DNA of 64,000 nucleotides from Ochromonas danica (lineage: Eukaryota; Sar; Chrysophyceae; Chromulinales; Chromulinaceae). The position numbers and the translations under genes were made by a program. Positions 44,302 to 56,884 of the stretch are shown one piece after another; within the stretch, counting starts at the first letter, position 1, and each line of letters opens with the position of its first letter. The stretch is from NCBI GenBank assembly GCA_015146655.1, contig VKHL01000009.1:1-64000 (forward strand). Direction: 5' to 3'. Below the pieces are notes generated by a model, which did no database searches, was not told the origin of the DNA, and saw nothing but the letters and a program-made list of their open reading frames with translations.

Positions 44302-47300
44302 ATGTCAACCTCTCTCACTCCTGTCTTGAATGATAACGACACGTCTAAGGGATCTGTAGTACCCAATTCCTTCGCTGCTATCTCTCAACAAGAAATCCAA
44401 GGACAACTCACTCAAGAACTCATCCAAACGAAGAATTATGTGGAGAAGCTTGAGGCCTTGTTGAAAGAGCACAATATTGAGGTTCCCCTCGAGTTCCGTT
44501 CCTCTCTTTCCGCAATCGCTTTGCATGGTGTGGCTAAAGATAGAACCATTCTCGTCAATGGCTCCATTGATGAACTTCGACAACTGTTAGAGGGACGCCA
44601 AAAGCTCGCTCGTGAACAAGAAGTAGCTGTTGAATATCATAACCTCCACTTCCACACGACTGTAGATACAGAGAGAGAGATCTCGACTGTGTTCACCACT
44701 CTGCGCGACTTATTGTTCTTCTGGGTGGCTCGTCCTCAAAAGAAGCTGGACATTCTCGCGAATGTTTCAGGTCGTATTTTGCCTCGCAAGATGACTTTGT
44801 TGATTGGTCCACCTGGCTCGGGTAAATCAGGTAAGGAAAGGGAGTAGGCAAAGAGAGAGGGTCTATTAATCTAAACACCTTGTCTCTCTCCATTTGTTGC
44901 TAACCTACTGCCCACTTGCCTTGTTTTGTTTTGTCAAATGTTCTTGTTAGTGTTGCTGAAAGCTCTGGCTGGTCGTCTCCGTGAATCGGGCAAAGCGAAA
45001 TACAGTGGTCACGTCTTCTATGATGGAGACGACCTGAAGTCGGGAAAGTTCCTCGTGGGCAAGGTGGCGGATTATGTAGAGCAAGGCGATACCCATGAAG
45101 CAGTTCTCACGGTGAAAGAGACAATGAAGTTTGCCTGGAAGTGCACTACAGGAGGCCACCACAGTTATGGATTTGCGAAGGATGAAGCTGTTGCTGCGAT
45201 TCTAGATGAAGATGATGAGTCTTGTGCTGTGGTCCAGAATGTGATAATTGGTCTGGGTCTGAACGGTTGCAAGGATACCTATGTGGGCAACGGTCATGTG
45301 CGAGGTGTCTCTGGTGGTCAGAAGCGTCGAGTGACGATTGGAGAGATGGTGGTATGTCCTCGACCAATCAAGATGATGGACTGTATTTCAAATGGCTTGG
45401 ATACGGCCACGACCTTCGATATCATCCAGGCTACTCGTTTGGTTAGTGAAGGATTTGGCCGCACTACTGTGATTTCTCTTCTGCAACCTCCTCCTGATGT
45501 GTACAATCTGTTCGATGAGATCATCCTTCTTTGCGAAGGTCATGAGATCTACCATGGTCCTCGTGAACACATTATGTCGTATTTCGAAGCTCTTGGGTAT
45601 GTGTGTCCTGTGGATGTGGATGAAGCTGACTTCCTGCAGGAGTTGCCCACTCCAGAAGGAAGAAGGTTCATTAACCGTCCAGATGCTCCTTATCGACCTG
45701 AAGATCTTGCGAGAGTGTGGAAGGAGTCTCCATTCTATAAACAGATGGTGGCAGAGATGCGCTATCCTGTGGTGGATGAAGACAAAGGAGTTGAGGAAAG
45801 TAGTGCTCATCGTCTGTCGTTGAGCAACACGAAGACCTGGTATGCTGATCAGCTGGAAGCTCATCCAGGCACTTTCTGGTTTTATCTGAAGTTGTGTATG
45901 GAGAGAGATTTCAAGGTGATTCTGCGTGATGCGAATTTCTCCAAAGCTCGTATTGGTCAGAGTCTTCTGGTTGGTGCTATCGCTGGATCTCTTTTCAATA
46001 ACATTTCCACAGAGGACACAAACACGATGAATGGCTTCCTGTTCAACACTGTTCTGTTTGGTGCGTTGGGCAGCTTTGCCATTTTGCCCATAGTGTTTGA
46101 GCAGAAGGCTGTATACTATAAACAAAAGGACGCCCTGTTCTTTCCCACGGGTGCCTTCACCCTCTCTCAAACGATCTCGATGATTCCATTGCAAATCGTG
46201 GAAAATATTTTGTATGTGACGATCGTATATTGGGCTGCAGGATTATCTGATGAGGAAGATGGGTCTCGTTTCTTGACCTTCATTGTGATATGCTTCGCGT
46301 TTTCACTTTGTATCGCACAGCTTTTCCGTCTGATTGCCTCCTGTTTGCCAGACATGCGAGTTGCCTTGCCTGCTTCAGGTATTATTGTGGTAGTCATGGT
46401 GTTATTCAGCGGCTTCATCCAACCGAAGACTGATATTTCAGATGGGTGGATTTGGTTCTATTGGATGAACCCAATTTCGTGGGCATTGAAAGCAGTCACG
46501 GTGAATGAGTTCTCCGCGAGTAATTATGATTTCAAGCACTGTTTGAATCCAAGTTGCACGCAAACGGAGCGCTTTGGAGACTATGTATTGAAATCATATG
46601 GAAATCCGACGGAGATGAAGTGGATTTGGTATTCCTTCGCTGTAATCCTCGCCGAGTTCTTCTTTTTCTTTTTCCTCACATATTTGGCTCAGAAATATAT
46701 TCATACTGAGCCGACCCCACCACCTCCTGTACGCTACAGTCTGGATAGTGCTCTGGAACCAGTAACAAAGCCGTTGCTGGGTCCTAGAACTGTGAAGCCT
46801 GTGGTTGGTGGAGAAGAGGAGCAGAGACCAGAAGATGGAGATGTGGAAGCTGCTGAGCCTCCTCGACAGCATTATGGTGCAGTCCATAAGAAAGTGGAGC
46901 AGTTGCCCTTCGATCCCATTTCTTTCGCATTCCGCGACATCAGTTATACAGTAACATTGCCTTCGGGTGACGATATCGAGCTACTACATGAAGTGAACGG
47001 ATTCTTCGAGCCTGCCACCATCACAGCTTTGATGGGTTCCTCGGGTGCTGGCAAGACCACCTTGTTGGATGTGTTGGCTGGGCGAAAGAACACGGGAGTG
47101 GTGCAAGGAGAGATGTTCCTGAATGGTTTGTCGAAAGTGGATGCTTATTTCCGCCGTGTGATGGGTTATGTGGAGCAGTTCGACACGTTGCATGTTCGCT
47201 CCACTCCTCGTGAGGCCATTCAATTCAATGCTGAACTTCGTCTGTCGTCTGATACCACGAGGTAGGAATTGTTGTGCTTGTTGATTCAATGTAAAGTGAT

Positions 47301-48974
47301 CCTGTAATGATTGTTTGTGTATTGATGTAGTGATCAAAAGCGGATGTGGGTTGATTCGATCGTGTCGATGATGGATCTGGAGCCGATTCAACATGACTTG
47401 GTGAGGCTTTGTTTTTCATAGCTGGATTGCTTGATGTGTATGTTAATGTTGTGGTGTCTGCTGTTCTGCAATAGATTGGTATTGCGGGTGCCGGTGGCAT
47501 GAGCTTCGAGCAGCGAAAGCGCATCTCTATTGGCACGGAGTTGGCTGCCAATCCTTCGATTCTGTTCTTGGATGAGCCCACGACGGGTCTAGACTCTCGC
47601 GCAGCTCAGGCCTTGATCGTGAACATCCGTCGCATTGCAGCTTCTGGTCGTTCAGTTGTTTGCACGATTCATCAACCCTCGACGGCCATTTTCAACTCTT
47701 TTGACAGTCTGTTGCTTCTGAAGAAAGGAGGCCGTACGGTGTTCTTTGGTCCGTTAGGTCAGCGAGGCAGCAATCTGGTGCAGTTTTTCGAATCCATTCC
47801 AGGAGTAGCTCCAATGCCCAGCTACATGAATCCAGCAACTTGGATGTTGGATGTGATCGGAGCAGGCACGAGCGTCCAAGCAACTAAGGGAGACACTGAC
47901 TTTGCAGCTTACTATACAGGATCGAGCTTGAATGAGATCAACCGCATGAAGTTGACGACGTTATGCGTTCCTAACGATGGCTCGAGAAGACTGACGGATG
48001 CTGATGTGGAAGCTCTACAGGTCGAAGGCTATCGTTCTTCTTATGCTGCACAGTTCAGGTTGCTCTTTACTCGTTTTCAGGTTTCCTACTGGCGTAATCC
48101 TGGTTATAGTTTGATGAGAAATGTGACTAACATTGTCATTGCATTGATCTTTGCTTCGGCCTATCCTTTCCAAACCTACAACGACAACATTGAGACCATG
48201 TCTCGTGCGGCAGTGATTTACATCACAGCTCTGTTCTGTGGTATTATGGCGATGATGTTGGTTGTGCCAGTGACTTCGAATGATCGTCCCGTCTTTTACC
48301 ACGAGCAGCAGTCTCGTATGTACAGCATTTTCTTATATTCGGCTGCCCATTTCTTCACTGAAATCCCTTATCTTCTCATGGGAGCTCTTTCTCTGTCTTT
48401 GCCTTTCTTCTATATCGTGGGATTCAACAATGTGGGTCCAGTCACTCAGAAGTTCTTTTGGTTCTGGTTCTTTAATTTCTTGTTGGAAGCTACCATGCTT
48501 TTCATGGGTGTCTTCTTTGTCTATCTGGCCCCCAATGAATCTACATGCCAAGTGTTTACAGGTCTGACGAACACGGTGTTGGGTCTGTTCTGTGGTTTCC
48601 TCATTACTGAAGAGGCTTTCCCACAGTTCTGGACGTTTATGTATTGGCTGGATCCTTTGCATTATGGTTTGGAGGGTCTTTTCGTGACCATGTTCCATGA
48701 TGATACAACCAAGATCACATCATCGGATGGCACGAAAATGACTGCTCAGTATTACATCAATCATGAAGCGTTCACCACATGGAAGTACGGTCATGTCGGA
48801 CTGGATGTGATGGCGTTGTTACTGATGGCTGGAGCTGCAGTGTAAGTGTTAATTTCTCATATTGATTATTGTTGGTTATTAGCATATGTTATCAATTTGG
48901 TTTTTGTGTTTGTGGTAGGGTGGGGAGTTACTTGTGTCTGGTTTTCCTCCGACATGACAAGAATTAGGAAAGAA
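44301..48974 (+). repeat. Tandem duplicated unit, copy 1
   Basis: This 4674-bp segment matches 49592-54265 at a constant offset of 5291. I find no difference from 44437 to 48550, introns included. About six substitutions lie before 44437 and about 25 after 48550. Similarity ends sharply 1 nt before the ATG and 7 nt after the stop. Confidence 0.93.
44302..48967 (+). CDS. Full-size PDR/ABCG transporter, copy 1, 1441 aa, five exons
   Basis: Exons are 44302-44830, 44951-47261, 47331-47400, 47475-48841 and 48919-48967 (4326 nt in frame). The NBD-TMD-NBD-TMD order of pleiotropic drug resistance pumps is clear. NBD1 has Walker A GPPGSGKS (split by intron 1), signature VSGGQKRR and Walker B KMMDCISNGLD, where Cys replaces the catalytic Glu. 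TMD1 follows with about six helices. NBD2 has Walker A GSSGAGKTTLLD, the PDR-type signature MSFEQRKR and Walker B ILFLDEPTTGLDS, all intact; TMD2 closes the protein. Such pumps export lipids and hydrophobic toxins across the plasma membrane. Copy 2 lies 625 nt downstream and is nearly identical. Confidence 0.95.
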
Positions 48975-49592
48975 GTGGATTTTTGAGGCACTTTGTTGTG
49001 CTTTATCTGAGGTATAATAGTTTCTTGTTTTTGTTAAAGTTGCGTTTTGGTGCTGCTGTCTCTCCAGTTGGATTACTTCGCTGTTGCAGCCCCTTCTTGT
49101 AATGTAAATATATATAACTTCTCTTAAGATCGATGGCGTTACTGTGGTGTGTGTTACGACAGATCAATTACTGTGGTTATCTGTGGCACATGAGCTGCAG
49201 TCTTGCCCACTCTAGCACAGCACTATTTCCATCTTACTGGACTTTTTCTGCATGGTGCATACTATACTCTATTGTTCCAAGCTTTCCACAGCAGGCATCC
49301 CAGCAATTAGATCCGTTGTTTCAACAGCCAATGCCTTGCACAACGGATCTTGGTGCGCGGCTGTTGGTGTTCTGTTTGCACAATGACGGCGGTGACGGAT
49401 GAAGTGAAGGTCGCGGGTGGGCCACAATCAATCCAAACATCCGATCCTTCCTCGGTATTCCTACCTCCGTCACAAAGAAAGAAAGAAAGAAAATACTCTT
49501 TTCTTAGTCTTTGGAAGAAAAGAAAACAAGTAGCTAAGTCACAGAAATCCTTTTATTCAAGAACAAATTCAACGGGAACTTAACCGTCGAAG
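48968..49592. other. Spacer between the two ABC transporter genes
   Basis: It is unlike the region upstream of copy 1. It contains a (GAAA)n tract near 49480-49493. No gene is supported. It must hold the 3' UTR of copy 1 and the promoter of copy 2. Confidence 0.5.
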
Positions 49593-52500
49593 ATGTCAAC
49601 CTCTCTCACTCCTGTCTTAAACGATGACGACACGTCTAAGGGATCTGTAGTACCCAATTCCTTCGCTGCGATCTCTCAACAAGAAATCCAAGGACAACTT
49701 ACTCAAGAACTCATCCAAACGAAGAAGTATGTGGAGAAGCTTGAGGCCTTGTTGAAAGAGCACAATATTGAGGTTCCCCTCGAGTTCCGTTCCTCTCTTT
49801 CCGCAATCGCTTTGCATGGTGTGGCTAAAGATAGAACCATTCTCGTCAATGGCTCCATTGATGAACTTCGACAACTGTTAGAGGGACGCCAAAAGCTCGC
49901 TCGTGAACAAGAAGTAGCTGTTGAATATCATAACCTCCACTTCCACACGACTGTAGATACAGAGAGAGAGATCTCGACTGTGTTCACCACTCTGCGCGAC
50001 TTATTGTTCTTCTGGGTGGCTCGTCCTCAAAAGAAGCTGGACATTCTCGCGAATGTTTCAGGTCGTATTTTGCCTCGCAAGATGACTTTGTTGATTGGTC
50101 CACCTGGCTCGGGTAAATCAGGTAAGGAAAGGGAGTAGGCAAAGAGAGAGGGTCTATTAATCTAAACACCTTGTCTCTCTCCATTTGTTGCTAACCTACT
50201 GCCCACTTGCCTTGTTTTGTTTTGTCAAATGTTCTTGTTAGTGTTGCTGAAAGCTCTGGCTGGTCGTCTCCGTGAATCGGGCAAAGCGAAATACAGTGGT
50301 CACGTCTTCTATGATGGAGACGACCTGAAGTCGGGAAAGTTCCTCGTGGGCAAGGTGGCGGATTATGTAGAGCAAGGCGATACCCATGAAGCAGTTCTCA
50401 CGGTGAAAGAGACAATGAAGTTTGCCTGGAAGTGCACTACAGGAGGCCACCACAGTTATGGATTTGCGAAGGATGAAGCTGTTGCTGCGATTCTAGATGA
50501 AGATGATGAGTCTTGTGCTGTGGTCCAGAATGTGATAATTGGTCTGGGTCTGAACGGTTGCAAGGATACCTATGTGGGCAACGGTCATGTGCGAGGTGTC
50601 TCTGGTGGTCAGAAGCGTCGAGTGACGATTGGAGAGATGGTGGTATGTCCTCGACCAATCAAGATGATGGACTGTATTTCAAATGGCTTGGATACGGCCA
50701 CGACCTTCGATATCATCCAGGCTACTCGTTTGGTTAGTGAAGGATTTGGCCGCACTACTGTGATTTCTCTTCTGCAACCTCCTCCTGATGTGTACAATCT
50801 GTTCGATGAGATCATCCTTCTTTGCGAAGGTCATGAGATCTACCATGGTCCTCGTGAACACATTATGTCGTATTTCGAAGCTCTTGGGTATGTGTGTCCT
50901 GTGGATGTGGATGAAGCTGACTTCCTGCAGGAGTTGCCCACTCCAGAAGGAAGAAGGTTCATTAACCGTCCAGATGCTCCTTATCGACCTGAAGATCTTG
51001 CGAGAGTGTGGAAGGAGTCTCCATTCTATAAACAGATGGTGGCAGAGATGCGCTATCCTGTGGTGGATGAAGACAAAGGAGTTGAGGAAAGTAGTGCTCA
51101 TCGTCTGTCGTTGAGCAACACGAAGACCTGGTATGCTGATCAGCTGGAAGCTCATCCAGGCACTTTCTGGTTTTATCTGAAGTTGTGTATGGAGAGAGAT
51201 TTCAAGGTGATTCTGCGTGATGCGAATTTCTCCAAAGCTCGTATTGGTCAGAGTCTTCTGGTTGGTGCTATCGCTGGATCTCTTTTCAATAACATTTCCA
51301 CAGAGGACACAAACACGATGAATGGCTTCCTGTTCAACACTGTTCTGTTTGGTGCGTTGGGCAGCTTTGCCATTTTGCCCATAGTGTTTGAGCAGAAGGC
51401 TGTATACTATAAACAAAAGGACGCCCTGTTCTTTCCCACGGGTGCCTTCACCCTCTCTCAAACGATCTCGATGATTCCATTGCAAATCGTGGAAAATATT
51501 TTGTATGTGACGATCGTATATTGGGCTGCAGGATTATCTGATGAGGAAGATGGGTCTCGTTTCTTGACCTTCATTGTGATATGCTTCGCGTTTTCACTTT
51601 GTATCGCACAGCTTTTCCGTCTGATTGCCTCCTGTTTGCCAGACATGCGAGTTGCCTTGCCTGCTTCAGGTATTATTGTGGTAGTCATGGTGTTATTCAG
51701 CGGCTTCATCCAACCGAAGACTGATATTTCAGATGGGTGGATTTGGTTCTATTGGATGAACCCAATTTCGTGGGCATTGAAAGCAGTCACGGTGAATGAG
51801 TTCTCCGCGAGTAATTATGATTTCAAGCACTGTTTGAATCCAAGTTGCACGCAAACGGAGCGCTTTGGAGACTATGTATTGAAATCATATGGAAATCCGA
51901 CGGAGATGAAGTGGATTTGGTATTCCTTCGCTGTAATCCTCGCCGAGTTCTTCTTTTTCTTTTTCCTCACATATTTGGCTCAGAAATATATTCATACTGA
52001 GCCGACCCCACCACCTCCTGTACGCTACAGTCTGGATAGTGCTCTGGAACCAGTAACAAAGCCGTTGCTGGGTCCTAGAACTGTGAAGCCTGTGGTTGGT
52101 GGAGAAGAGGAGCAGAGACCAGAAGATGGAGATGTGGAAGCTGCTGAGCCTCCTCGACAGCATTATGGTGCAGTCCATAAGAAAGTGGAGCAGTTGCCCT
52201 TCGATCCCATTTCTTTCGCATTCCGCGACATCAGTTATACAGTAACATTGCCTTCGGGTGACGATATCGAGCTACTACATGAAGTGAACGGATTCTTCGA
52301 GCCTGCCACCATCACAGCTTTGATGGGTTCCTCGGGTGCTGGCAAGACCACCTTGTTGGATGTGTTGGCTGGGCGAAAGAACACGGGAGTGGTGCAAGGA
52401 GAGATGTTCCTGAATGGTTTGTCGAAAGTGGATGCTTATTTCCGCCGTGTGATGGGTTATGTGGAGCAGTTCGACACGTTGCATGTTCGCTCCACTCCTC

Positions 52501-54265
52501 GTGAGGCCATTCAATTCAATGCTGAACTTCGTCTGTCGTCTGATACCACGAGGTAGGAATTGTTGTGCTTGTTGATTCAATGTAAAGTGATCCTGTAATG
52601 ATTGTTTGTGTATTGATGTAGTGATCAAAAGCGGATGTGGGTTGATTCGATCGTGTCGATGATGGATCTGGAGCCGATTCAACATGACTTGGTGAGGCTT
52701 TGTTTTTCATAGCTGGATTGCTTGATGTGTATGTTAATGTTGTGGTGTCTGCTGTTCTGCAATAGATTGGTATTGCGGGTGCCGGTGGCATGAGCTTCGA
52801 GCAGCGAAAGCGCATCTCTATTGGCACGGAGTTGGCTGCCAATCCTTCGATTCTGTTCTTGGATGAGCCCACGACGGGTCTAGACTCTCGCGCAGCTCAG
52901 GCCTTGATCGTGAACATCCGTCGCATTGCAGCTTCTGGTCGTTCAGTTGTTTGCACGATTCATCAACCCTCGACGGCCATTTTCAACTCTTTTGACAGTC
53001 TGTTGCTTCTGAAGAAAGGAGGCCGTACGGTGTTCTTTGGTCCGTTAGGTCAGCGAGGCAGCAATCTGGTGCAGTTTTTCGAATCCATTCCAGGAGTAGC
53101 TCCAATGCCCAGCTACATGAATCCAGCAACTTGGATGTTGGATGTGATCGGAGCAGGCACGAGCGTCCAAGCAACTAAGGGAGACACTGACTTTGCAGCT
53201 TACTATACAGGATCGAGCTTGAATGAGATCAACCGCATGAAGTTGACGACGTTATGCGTTCCTAACGATGGCTCGAGAAGACTGACGGATGCTGATGTGG
53301 AAGCTCTACAGGTCGAAGGCTATCGTTCTTCTTATGCTGCACAGTTCAGGTTGCTCTTTACTCGTTTTCAGGTTTCCTACTGGCGTAATCCTGGTTATAG
53401 TTTGATGAGAAATGTGACTAACATTGTCATTGCATTGATCTTTGCTTCGGCCTATCCTTTCCAAACCTACAACGACAACATTGAGACCATGTCTCGTGCG
53501 GCAGTGATTTACATCACAGCTCTGTTCTGTGGTATTATGGCGATGATGTTGGTTGTGCCAGTGACTTCGAATGATCGTCCCGTCTTTTACCACGAGCAGC
53601 AGTCTCGTATGTACAGCATTTTCTTATATTCGGCTGCCCATTTCTTCACTGAAATCCCTTATCTTCTCATGGGAGCTCTTTCTCTGTCTTTGCCTTTCTT
53701 CTATATCGTGGGATTCAACAATGTGGGTCCAGTCACTCAGAAGTTCTTTTGGTTCTGGTTCTTTAATTTCTTGTTGGAAGCTACCATGCTTTTCATGGGT
53801 GTCTTCTTTGTCTATCTGGCCCCCAATGAATCTACATGCCATGTGTTTACAGGTCTGACGAACACGGTGTTGGGTCTGTTCTGTGGTTTCCTCATCGCTG
53901 AACAGGCTTTTCCAGACTTCTGGACGTTTATGTATTGGCTGGATCCTTTGCATTACGCTTTGGAGGGTCTTTTCATGACCATGTTCCATGATGATACAAC
54001 CAAGATCACATCATCGGATGGCACGAAAATGACTGCTCAGTATTACATCACTCAGGACGTATTCACGACATGGAAGTACGACCATGTGGGGATTGATGTG
54101 ATGGCGTTGCTACTGATGGCTGGAGCTGCAGTGTAAGTGTTAATTTCTCATATTGATTATTGTTGGTTATTAACATATGTTATCAATTTGGTTTTTGTGT
54201 TTGTGGTAGGGTGGGGAGTTACTTGTGTCTGGTTTTCCTCCGTCATGACAAGAATTAGGAAAGAA
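49592..54265 (+). repeat. Tandem duplicated unit, copy 2
   Basis: This is the partner of 44301-48974 at offset 5291, same orientation. Confidence 0.93.
49593..54258 (+). CDS. Full-size PDR/ABCG transporter, copy 2, 1441 aa, five exons
   Basis: Exons are 49593-50121, 50242-52552, 52622-52691, 52766-54132 and 54210-54258, with the same intron positions and, apart from one base in the last, the same intron sequences as copy 1. An in-frame TAA just upstream fixes the start at 49593. NBD1 again has Cys for the catalytic Glu (KMMDCISNGLD), while NBD2 is intact. The protein differs from copy 1 at two sites near the N-terminus (Asn to Asp, Asn to Lys) and at about twelve sites in the last helix and loop region of TMD2 (for example ITEEAFPQ versus IAEQAFPD). 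The two pumps probably share mechanism, may differ in substrate handling in that loop, and have unrelated promoters. Confidence 0.95.
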
Positions 54266-54658
54266 CGAACAGAAGAATATTTATTACTCTGTGGCTCATC
54301 ATTTTTGATGTTATTTATACCTTTCCCTTACTGCTATTTTATATTTCCCTTCTTATGCCTTCGGGTTTATTCAAGCTGCTTTATGCGCTTTATGCTTTTA
54401 GCTCCATTCCTTCGGAATTAGGCACTTTATTATTGCACTAGACTAACTGTCTTGTCCTAGTATTGCAATCAGTGTCATGTCATGTTCAAATACTCTGATT
54501 GAAACAACATGTAATGTAACATCGTCATTGACGTGTGAGCCTTCTTTCGTTTTGTGCTTTGTAAGTCGATATTTTAGGGTTGCATCACTGAGCAATGTGA
54601 AAAACCGTCACAGTGTTGTTGTTGGAAATGCGATGCGAACAACTAAAACAACGATGAG
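54259..54658. other. Intergenic region after ABC copy 2
   Basis: No gene is seen. The short frames at 54137-54421 and 54477-54662 have no recognisable content. The sequence is unrelated to the region after copy 1 beyond 54265. Confidence 0.5.
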
Positions 54659-56284
54659 ATGAAGAGACAAGGACAGGGAAAGCAAGGTGATCGAGAGATG
54701 CTCGATTTAATATCGCAGTTGCGAACACAAAAAGAAGGATTAAGTGAGGTCTCCCAAGCCCTTTTTGCTAGTCAACAAGAATTCCTCAAGAAATATGAAA
54801 CTTTGCGTCTTCTACGCCAGGAAAACAAATCCTCCGTACGCCACTATGTCCAAGAGATGAAAGTTTTAGCTCTGAAAGAAGCAGAGTTAAAATATTATGA
54901 AGAAGAATATGGCCAACAAGAGCACGATCGAATTCGTTCCTTAGCTGCCAAACAAAAATCAATTCATGAAGCACGTGATCGTCTGCAATCCACTCTCGAC
55001 CACTATCGCCAACTTCGACTCAAAATAACATCCTTACAAAAACTAGTAACAAAGGATGTTGAAGAAGATCAAGAACAGGCGAGGAACCTTGTGCGTGCTC
55101 TCGAACAGGCAAAACGTGTCATGGAATCAGAAATGCGCCGCCCGACTCATCGCAAGACATTTCCAACCAAGAAAGAGATCGGTCGATCACAAAAGCAATT
55201 GCAGGATTACTTAGATCACTCCTCACAAAGTTTGCAAACTTTCATGGGTGAGCATTTGCTCAGTTTGCGCAGGCAGGAGCGCATCTTGACAGGTCGTGTT
55301 AAAGAAGTAGTTGAGCAACAAGCTGGCAGAATGCGAGGTTACAGCACTCCAATTATTTCAAGGTCCTTGGGGATTAGTGAGGAAGGAGGGGGTACTTCTG
55401 ATAGCTTGGAGAATCGCATTGCACAGAAAATGTTTGCAAACTCCGTCTCCTCTGCCATTGATCAAAACCAAGACTCGGAAACAGATGACGGCATACTAGT
55501 ATTACCTTCTATTACATCTAACCAAGAAAGCGATCCTGTAGTAAAGTCGCCTGTTCTTTCCATGGGCAATATGAGAGTGGCGAGGAGGTTCTCTATTTTG
55601 CAAAGCGGGGAAGTGGAACGCTTCCAAGCGAAGTGGTCCACCAGAGAGAAATCCTCTGTTCATGGGAATGAACCTCAGAAGAAGTTGTTGGGTGCTGTGG
55701 AAAAGGATGTCATCTATGATCCTGACATCTTCTCGTCGCTCTGTCGAGAAGATGAGCCTTTCCGTCAACACCTTTTGCTTGACACCAATCGAGGGCTGGG
55801 AGAGAATGAGAAGAAGCTGAGTACCATTGCTCGTGTGCTTTGCATGGCCAAGGGCAAGGTTATACAACTGAATTGTATAAAAGAGGTATAGCGGGGAATT
55901 GATAGAGGGATGACTGTGTTTCTCATGTTTTGTGTTTGCTTGTCATAGGGTCTGGATGTATTGTTGCTCAAGCATGCTTCATTGCTATTGCTGTGTTTGG
56001 ATCAGCTGCAAGCCTCCAAAGATGGTCAGTCAAATGTCAAGAAGGATGGCAGTCCGTCTCAGCAATCTCCACGATCTATGGCCTCCAGGTTCAGTGCTCT
56101 AAATGACCTTTCTTTGTCACTGCGCCATAAGATCCAACTTGCTGACATTGCGAGATTGGAAAGAGAAGCGTCTGCTTGGAGACAGCGAATTTATCGCGAG
56201 CTCTTCTCGCCTGATTCTGCTGTCATGTTGGCCAGTCAGCTGCCAAGTCCCCATAGTCCACTACAAGAGGGATGCACACAATAA
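54659..56284 (+). CDS. Coiled-coil protein, 520 aa, two exons
   Basis: Exons are 54659-55885 and 55949-56284 (1563 nt in frame). Residues 10-230 are a long coiled coil (heptads with many Gln, Glu, Arg and Leu, e.g. REMLDLISQLRTQKEGL and IHEARDRLQSTLDHYRQLRLKI). A Ser-rich, acidic linker follows. A more globular helical C-terminal part (about 360-500) contains FRQHLLLD, a Leu-rich helix DVLLLKHASLLLLCLDQL and LRHKIQLADIARLEREA. I do not recognise the family. A structural or tethering role would fit. Confidence 0.7.
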
Positions 56285-56884
56285 TTATATACTAGTATAC
56301 GCTTCTTCTTTTCCTAACACATCTGTATTTGGTTGTCTTTTAATAAAAACTGCGTCTTACAATTACAATGCAATGTCTCTTATATTGGTCGGTATATAAT
56401 AGATCAACCAAAGTTATCAAGCACTCTCCTAGGAATCACCTCTTCCCAATCATCTCATCTTGTGGTCATGATGTGAGTTATTTGTCTTGTGCAAACTCTG
56501 AGAGAGAGTGTTGTGTTAGTGGAGCTATGGTGTAAGTTGTTGATCTTGTGTGAACTCTAAGACAGATTTGCGAAAGACACATCTACATCTTCATGTGAAC
56601 TCTGAGAGACTGTTTAGATCCTCCTCGATCTTGTGTGAAGTCTGAGAGAGTATTACGTTAGTGGGTCCACTATCATGGTGACGTAGACCATGCCACTTGT
56701 CTTGTGTGAACTCTGAGATACATTTGTGAAAGGCACACGTTCGTGTGAACTGTGTTGTAGACTAGATTATGCCAAGTTAATTGTGCGTGAACTCTGAGAG
56801 AGTCCACTGCGACTATTGTTATGGCGCGGGAGGCCTGCAAAGTCATTGGATTGCAATTGCTTCGCCTCACTAATAAGAGAAGTC
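56285..56884. other. Repeat-bearing intergenic region upstream of SKI2-like gene
   Basis: The first half holds the 3' region of the coiled-coil gene. The second half holds the irregular repeat array described separately. No gene is seen. Confidence 0.5.
56485..56805. repeat. Irregular array of seven CTTGTGTGAACTCTGAGAGAG-like units
   Basis: Units with the core TGTGAACTCTGAGAGAG appear near 56485, 56544, 56591, 56627, 56699, 56738 and 56779, some with one to four changes. Spacing is uneven (about 35-70 bp). All lie in the same orientation within the 400 nt before the SKI2-like ATG. Confidence 0.8.

Noticed and set aside
45388-46194. 268-codon open frame antisense to the first ABC transporter (repeated at 50679-51485)
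   Set aside because: It lies wholly opposite a strongly coding exon. The translation has no domain character, and its presence in both copies follows from their identity.
44301-54265. ABC gene pair as an assembly duplication artefact
   Set aside because: It cannot be fully excluded, but different promoters, different downstream sequence and clustered substitutions at both ends argue for two real genes.
56485-56805. CRISPR-like array
   Set aside because: Units are imperfect and unevenly spaced, and this is a eukaryotic nuclear context.
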